This document shows positions 5,203-8,453 of a stretch of DNA of 8,453 nucleotides, in pieces (position 1 is the first letter of the stretch; each line of letters begins with the position of its first letter). The notes beneath the pieces were generated by a model. That model was not told the origin of the DNA and ran no database searches. It saw only the letters and a list, made by a program, of their open reading frames with translations. The stretch is from Caldifarciminota bacterium. Lineage in GTDB: Bacteria > Hydrothermota > Tepidihabitantia > Tepidihabitantales > JAOUPE01. The stretch covers positions 1-8,453 of the forward strand of contig JAOUPE010000056.1 of the NCBI GenBank assembly GCA_029880025.1, written 5' to 3'. The position numbers and the translations under genes were made by a program.

Positions 5203-6015
5203 CTAAAATAGAACCTCCACTGCTATTTTAAAATCCGAAGCGACTTCTTTTACCCTGCGGCGCAAAGAAATTTTATAACCAATTTGGTCTCTAAGAATAT
5301 TGCGATAATAAGGAATTGCTGGCGCATAATTGTTGCTGATTTTTCTTATGATTTTACCGATTTTTGATTCAAGATAATTTAGTTTATCCACCAGTATTCT
5401 GCTGACCCCAATTTTTTGCATTTGGGCAAAAAATCTCCTCAGTTGTTCCGGTGAATCGGAAAAATAAGGGATAACCGGACCAAAAAAGACAGTTGTCTCA
5501 ATATCATTAGCCAGCAGCTTCTCTAATGTTTGCAACCGGGCTTGAACCGATGACGCCTTGGGTTCAAAAAGTTTACGCACATTTTCATCCAGTGTGGTTA
5601 ACGTTAATTCTACGGATGCTTTCTCATATCTTTTAAATAAATCAAGGTCTCGAACAATTAAGCTCGATTTAGTAAGAATCTCAAAAGGGAAATTATTTTC
5701 TACAAGAATTCCTATTGATTGGCTGGTTATTTGATATTTTGCTTCAACTGGTTGATAACCATCCTGAACCGTTCCAATTGCCACCATCCCGATTCTTTTC
5801 TTTCTAACCTCTTTTCGCAGCACATCGGCAAAATTTACTTTTGCGTCAACAAAACTACCCCATTCTTCTTGATGGTTGCGAAACCGTTTCATAAATGTTG
5901 CATAGCAGTAAATACAGCCGTGACTACAACCGACATACGGGTTAAGACAATAATCCATGCCGGGAATTTTAGATAAATTCAGAGCGCTCCGGCATTGAAT
6001 TTCCTGGACTTTCAT
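5203..6015 (-). CDS. SPL-family radical SAM protein (spore photoproduct lyase-like)
   Basis: The 270-residue product has CSHGCIYCYA at residues 30-39, the Cx3Cx2C cluster that binds a 4Fe-4S centre and SAM (Cys30, Cys34, Cys37). The preceding NPYVGC and following YATFMKRF are typical of the short SPL-like subgroup of uncharacterised bacterial radical SAM proteins. VQDGYQPVEAKYQITSQSIGIL (84-105) and FEILTKSSLIVRD (112-124) fit later strands of the TIM barrel, and VELTLTTLDENVRKLFEP follows. True spore photoproduct lyase is longer and repairs UV-damaged thymines in spores; no sporulation context is present here. The start ATG lies at 6015-6013 without a good Shine-Dalgarno sequence. The gene is 96 bp from riboflavin synthase, with a repeat between. 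The substrate is unknown. Confidence 0.88.
   Translation of the reverse strand: MKVQEIQCRSALNLSKIPGMDYCLNPYVGCSHGCIYCYATFMKRFRNHQEEWGSFVDAKVNFADVLRKEVRKKRIGMVAIGTVQDGYQPVEAKYQITSQSIGILVENNFPFEILTKSSLIVRDLDLFKRYEKASVELTLTTLDENVRKLFEPKASSVQARLQTLEKLLANDIETTVFFGPVIPYFSDSPEQLRRFFAQMQKIGVSRILVDKLNYLESKIGKIIRKISNNYAPAIPYYRNILRDQIGYKISLRRRVKEVASDFKIAVEVLF
5214..5218 (-). promoter_or_regulatory. Ribosome binding site that bears on the PAP2 start
   Basis: On the minus strand GGAGG reads from 5218 to 5214, inside the last codons of the radical SAM gene. It is 4 bases from ATT at 5209-5207 and 16 bases from TTG at 5197. The spacing favours the rare ATT start, which would make PAP2 overlap the upstream stop by about 7 bp. 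A weaker AGG four bases before the TTG is the competing signal. Confidence 0.5.
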
Positions 6016-6025
6016 CGGCTCGAAT

Positions 6026-6088
6026 AGCAGCCGCCGGCTTTAGCCTGAGAAAAATAAAAGGAGCGCAACCTAAAGGTTACGGCTACCG
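6026..6088. repeat. Nested inverted-repeat element between ribE and the radical SAM gene
   Basis: Two small hairpins, GGCT-TT-AGCC (6036-6045) and AACCT-AA-AGGTT (6067-6078), sit inside outer arms AGCAGCCG (6026-6033) and CGGCTACC (6080-6087), which pair at 6 of 8 positions. The two halves resemble each other in reverse complement, each with a CTTTAG core, so the whole looks like an inverted duplication. I recall similar CAACCTAAAGGTTGCGGCTACC-type strings as dispersed intergenic repeats. On the minus-strand transcript a T-rich stretch lies between the hairpins, so partial termination or processing between ribE and the radical SAM gene is possible. Confidence 0.6.
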
Positions 6089-6111
6089 GTTTTGAATTTA
6101 TTTGGCGTTTG

Positions 6112-6705
6112 TTATTCATATTTATTCGCCAGGTAGACTCGGACAAATTTCCCCAACATGTCGTATTCAACATTTACATAATCACCCGGTCTCTTATATT
6201 TCCAGGTTGTGTTTTCATAAGTGTGGGGAATGATATTAACCGTAAATAAATTGTGTTTTACTGAGTGAATCGTTAAACTGATACCATCGACCGCAATCGA
6301 ACCCTTTTCCACTAAATAATCACGGTTCTTCTTGGAGACTTCGATTTGGAATAATTTGGCGCCGCTTATCGGTTTAATTGCTTTAATCCGAGCCTTCTCA
6401 TCAATATGACCTGAAACAAAATGACCACCGAAACGGTCCTGCGGTAGAAGCGCCCGTTCAAGATTTACAAAATCTCCTGATTTTTCATATTGCAAGGTTG
6501 TTGTTTTCAATGTCTCAGCGGTTGCCTCGGTTTCAAAACTTTTCTCGGTTTTTGCCGTAACCGTAAGGCAACAACCATCAACGGCAACACTCTCGCCAAT
6601 TTTCAATTCCGAAGCAAAGCCACAACTGATTACGAAAATCCTGTTACCGGCTTTAGCTTTAATATTTTCAATCCTGCCGACGGTTTCAATCAATCCAGTA
6701 AACAT
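6112..6705 (-). CDS. ribE: Riboflavin synthase, alpha-type
   Basis: This enzyme converts two molecules of 6,7-dimethyl-8-ribityllumazine into riboflavin and 5-amino-6-ribitylamino-uracil, the last step of riboflavin synthesis in the cytoplasm. The 197-residue length is normal. Two lumazine-binding barrels are visible. The first runs from MFTGLIETVG (1-10) through GESVAVDGCCLTV (37-49). The second begins after GGHFVSGHID (93-102) and includes KGSIAVDGISLTI (133-145) and IPHTYENTT (158-166). The MFTGLIE start is diagnostic and fixes the initiation codon. Its ATG overlaps the ribD stop as TAATG, indicating translational coupling. ribBA and ribH, often next in rib operons, are absent here. Some organisms call this gene ribC or ribB. 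Confidence 0.97.
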   Translation of the reverse strand: MFTGLIETVGRIENIKAKAGNRIFVISCGFASELKIGESVAVDGCCLTVTAKTEKSFETEATAETLKTTTLQYEKSGDFVNLERALLPQDRFGGHFVSGHIDEKARIKAIKPISGAKLFQIEVSKKNRDYLVEKGSIAVDGISLTIHSVKHNLFTVNIIPHTYENTTWKYKRPGDYVNVEYDMLGKFVRVYLANKYE

Positions 6706-7796
6706 TATTTTAGATAACCTTCTATTAAAATATCAGGACCGATTTGGTATAACCGGTATTCTTTTAGTTTAATCGCCTGGTTTAAGCTCTTTAAACGAAT
6801 CCCTTCAGTAAATGATAAGCCTCTACCGATAAGTTTTGGCGCGAGAAACAAGAAAAATTTATCAACGATTCCAGCTTTTAACGCCGTAGATGCAACCGTA
6901 GCACCACCCTCAATCAAAACCGTTCCGATTCCGATTTTATATAACTCTTTAAGGATTTTATTCCAGGGCAATAACCCCTTTTTGCCATTTTTGATTCGGA
7001 TTACCCTGACTCCTTTTCTGGTTAATTGTTTAATTTTTTGGTCACCATTAGCTGAGCAGAAGATGATTGTATTATCTTCCCTAATTACCTTTGCCTTCAG
7101 TGGTGTTTTCAGATTGGAATCGAGAACGACTTTTGCCAATTTCTTTTTCGGCTCGATTCGACAGGTAAGCCGCGGGTCGTCCTTCCGAACTGTGTTAATT
7201 CCAACTAAAATTGCATCGGAACCAAGACGTAATTTTTGACTAAAATCACGACTGATTTTAGAACCAATCCATTTTGATTCTCCATTCAACAGCGCAATCT
7301 TACCATCCAGGGTTGAGGCAATTTTTAAAATGACAAAAGGCAATCGCTTCTTGACAAACTTGAAATAACTCTCATTCTGTTTTCTTGCTTGTTTTGCCAA
7401 TACCCCAACCTTGGTCTTGATTCCGGCTTTTCTCAAAATTTCGATGCCTTTACCTAAAACTTTAGAATGCGGGTCTTTAGTCGCAACTACTACCTTTGTA
7501 ACTCCTGAGTTTAGCACGGCGTTAACGCATGCCGGTGTTTTTCCATAAAAGGTGCAAGGTTCGAGTGTGACATAAAGCGCAGCGCCTTTAGTTTTACCTT
7601 TGGCATCAGCCAAAGCGTTCACTTCGGCATGGGCTTTACCAAATTGTTTGTGATAGCCTTTGCCGATAATTTTACCATTCTTAACAACTACCGCACCGAC
7701 CAAAGGATTGGGTGAGACAAAGCCGCGCCCTTTTTCGGCTAATGCTAATGCTTGAGACATAAAGAATTCATCCGATTGTGATTTGGCTCGAAGCAC
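6705..7796 (-). CDS. ribD: Bifunctional diaminohydroxyphosphoribosylaminopyrimidine deaminase / 5-amino-6-(5-phosphoribosylamino)uracil reductase
   Basis: The 363-residue product catalyses the second and third steps of riboflavin synthesis: deamination of the pyrimidine and NADPH-dependent reduction of the ribose. The deaminase domain (about 9-150) contains the zinc site H56-A-E58 and PCTFYGKTPAC (Cys81, Cys90), plus SPNPLVGAV (28-36). The reductase domain (about 152-363) shows STLDGKIA (161-168), GSDAILVGINTVRKDDPRL (192-210) and VLIEGGATVASTAL. The usual NP after the deaminase core reads DPHSKV rather than DPNPKV. The GTG start at 7796 lies only 5 bp from the -10 box. An internal ATG at 7760 would trim 12 residues and remove part of the conserved DEFFM segment, so GTG fits family alignments better. 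The stop overlaps the ribE start. No RFN (FMN) riboswitch is evident upstream. Confidence 0.96.
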   Translation of the reverse strand: MLRAKSQSDEFFMSQALALAEKGRGFVSPNPLVGAVVVKNGKIIGKGYHKQFGKAHAEVNALADAKGKTKGAALYVTLEPCTFYGKTPACVNAVLNSGVTKVVVATKDPHSKVLGKGIEILRKAGIKTKVGVLAKQARKQNESYFKFVKKRLPFVILKIASTLDGKIALLNGESKWIGSKISRDFSQKLRLGSDAILVGINTVRKDDPRLTCRIEPKKKLAKVVLDSNLKTPLKAKVIREDNTIIFCSANGDQKIKQLTRKGVRVIRIKNGKKGLLPWNKILKELYKIGIGTVLIEGGATVASTALKAGIVDKFFLFLAPKLIGRGLSFTEGIRLKSLNQAIKLKEYRLYQIGPDILIEGYLK

Positions 7797-7801
7797 AATT
7801 C

Positions 7802-7829
7802 ATCATAGCCGAACATCACAAAATGTCAA
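7802..7829 (-). promoter_or_regulatory. Predicted sigma70 promoter of the rib operon
   Basis: On the minus strand TTGACA (7829-7824) and TATGAT (7807-7802) are 16 bp apart. Transcription would begin at about 7796-7794, essentially on the ribD GTG codon. This would probably drive the whole block down to 3078. Confidence 0.7.
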
Positions 7830-7888
7830 ATATCTAAATCTAACTGACAAATAATTTCAAATATCAAACTTATCCTTAATGATTTGGT

Positions 7889-7925
7889 AATTAGTCATTG
7901 ATTCGTCATAAAGAAATTAGTCATT
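7889..7925. repeat. 11-bp direct repeat AATTAGTCATT, 26 bp apart
   Basis: AATTAGTCATT occurs at 7889-7899 and 7915-7925, in the same face-of-helix zone of the divergent intergenic region. A partial copy, TCGTCATAAAG, lies between them. It may be a pair of regulator sites between the rib operon and the radical SAM gene, but related TGACTAAT strings occur as intergenic filler in other bacteria, as I recall. Confidence 0.5.
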
Positions 7926-7949
7926 CGGAATTTAATACATAAGTTACGA

Positions 7950-7978
7950 TTGACTTTCTATTCTAATTAATTTATAAT
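7950..7978 (+). promoter_or_regulatory. Predicted sigma70 promoter of the B12-binding radical SAM gene
   Basis: TTGACT (7950-7955) and TATAAT (7973-7978) are 17 bp apart, one mismatch from full consensus. The predicted start is near 7985, at or one base before the TTG codon at 7986. Confidence 0.8.
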
Positions 7979-7985
7979 TAAGGAC

Positions 7986-8453
7986 TTGAAAATACTTCTT
8001 GTTTATCCGGTCTGTCCTGAAACATTCTGGGGTTTTCGGCGTGCACTTAGATTCATTTCTAAAAAAGCAGTTATGCCGCCTTTAGGGTTGTTGACCGTAG
8101 CCTCAATGCTTCCCAAAGAATGGGAAAAGAGATTGATTGATATGAATGTAACTCAACTGAAAGACTCGGATTTGGCATGGGCAGATTATGTTTTTGTCAG
8201 TGCAATGGTAATCCAGCGTCAGGGAGTCCGACAACTAATCGAGCGCTGCCAAAAGGCAGGGAAAAAGATAGTTGCCGGAGGACCACTCTTCACTTCCGAG
8301 CCAGAAAACTTCGATGACATTGATTATCTAGTACTTAATGAGGGAGAAATAACTTTACCCCAATTCCTCGCCGATTTGGCACAAGGTAATCCAAAGCATA
8401 TTTACACTTCTACCCAGAGACCGGATTTGAGTAAGACTCCGTTTCCGGCTTGG
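7986..8453 (+). CDS. B12-binding domain radical SAM protein, 3' truncated by the window edge
   Basis: The frame stays open for 156 codons to the end of the window. The N-terminus KILLVYP starts a Rossmann-like cobalamin-binding domain, followed by ETFWGFRRALRFISKKA, PPLGLLTVASMLP (about 36-48), DMNVTQL, WADYVFVSAMVIQ (about 66-78), IVAGGPLFT (about 97-105) and VLNEGEITLPQFL (about 116-128). These fit the B12-binding radical SAM proteins that carry a C-terminal DUF4070, several of which are methyltransferases or ring-modifying enzymes. The Cx3Cx2C cluster and catalytic core lie past the window edge, so the reaction cannot be inferred. The start is TTG at 7986, directly after AAGGAC, which is too close to serve as a normal Shine-Dalgarno site. 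The first ATG (at 8073) would delete the start of the Rossmann fold, so TTG is preferred. Confidence 0.88.
   Translation, partial: MKILLVYPVCPETFWGFRRALRFISKKAVMPPLGLLTVASMLPKEWEKRLIDMNVTQLKDSDLAWADYVFVSAMVIQRQGVRQLIERCQKAGKKIVAGGPLFTSEPENFDDIDYLVLNEGEITLPQFLADLAQGNPKHIYTSTQRPDLSKTPFPAW

Noticed and set aside
5719..5976. Plus-strand ORF opposite the radical SAM gene
   Set aside because: It is antisense to the conserved Cys cluster region and has no start signal or family resemblance.
6490..6717. Plus-strand ORF opposite ribE
   Set aside because: It is a shadow frame fully inside a well-supported riboflavin synthase gene and resembles no protein I know.
7797..7985. FMN riboswitch (RFN element) upstream of ribD
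   Set aside because: The region is AT-rich, lacks the conserved GC-rich RFN blocks, and the predicted transcript starts at the ribD start codon, leaving no leader.

Overview
This window is a piece of a bacterial chromosome with low to moderate GC. The taxon cannot be fixed from 8.4 kb. The mix suggests an uncultured, possibly thermophilic or anaerobic lineage of the candidate-phylum type: a Fic protein, a CofE-like ligase without visible F420 genes, a seven-blade YCF48-like propeller, an SPL-type radical SAM protein, a B12-binding radical SAM protein, and dispersed intergenic repeats of the CACAGAT and TGACTAAT kinds. That is an inference. The genes use TAA, TAG and TGA as ordinary terminators, so the genetic code looks standard.

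Layout. Positions 2-763 hold the 3' end of a Fic-domain gene on the plus strand. Positions 764-1400 have no gene. They hold a short CACAGAT repeat, a strong 16-bp inverted repeat, and a GC-rich degenerate 12-bp tandem array that ends about 70 bp before the promoter of the next gene. Positions 1401-2354 encode an XRE-type helix-turn-helix protein with a long helical C-terminus. A consensus promoter overlaps its stop codon and drives an exported, probably lipid-anchored protein (2403-3020).

A convergent minus-strand block, 7796 down to 3078, looks like one operon. In transcription order it encodes RibD, riboflavin synthase, an SPL-like radical SAM protein, a PAP2 phosphatase, a CofE-like gamma-glutamyl ligase homolog and a seven-repeat beta-propeller. 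Spacings are -1, 96, about 5, 5 and 0 bp. RibD makes 5-amino-6-ribitylamino-uracil 5'-phosphate, and its dephosphorylated product feeds both riboflavin and the F420 deazaflavin. A CofE relative in this operon is therefore suggestive, but no CofC, CofD, CofG or CofH is visible. At 7986 a divergent plus-strand gene for a B12-binding radical SAM enzyme begins and runs off the window.

The most unusual signal is the 12-bp array at 1077-1292. Read forward, its variation follows a coding-like wobble pattern of Ala-Thr-Pro-(Glu/Lys/Gln) tetrapeptides, yet 10 of 17 units carry a stop codon at exactly the Glu/Lys/Gln position. Read in reverse, it is an 87-codon open frame with Leu in 15 of 17 units and no start codon near its beginning. 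A second pattern is that three promoters place the -10 box only 5-13 bp before the start codon, which suggests leaderless or nearly leaderless transcripts.
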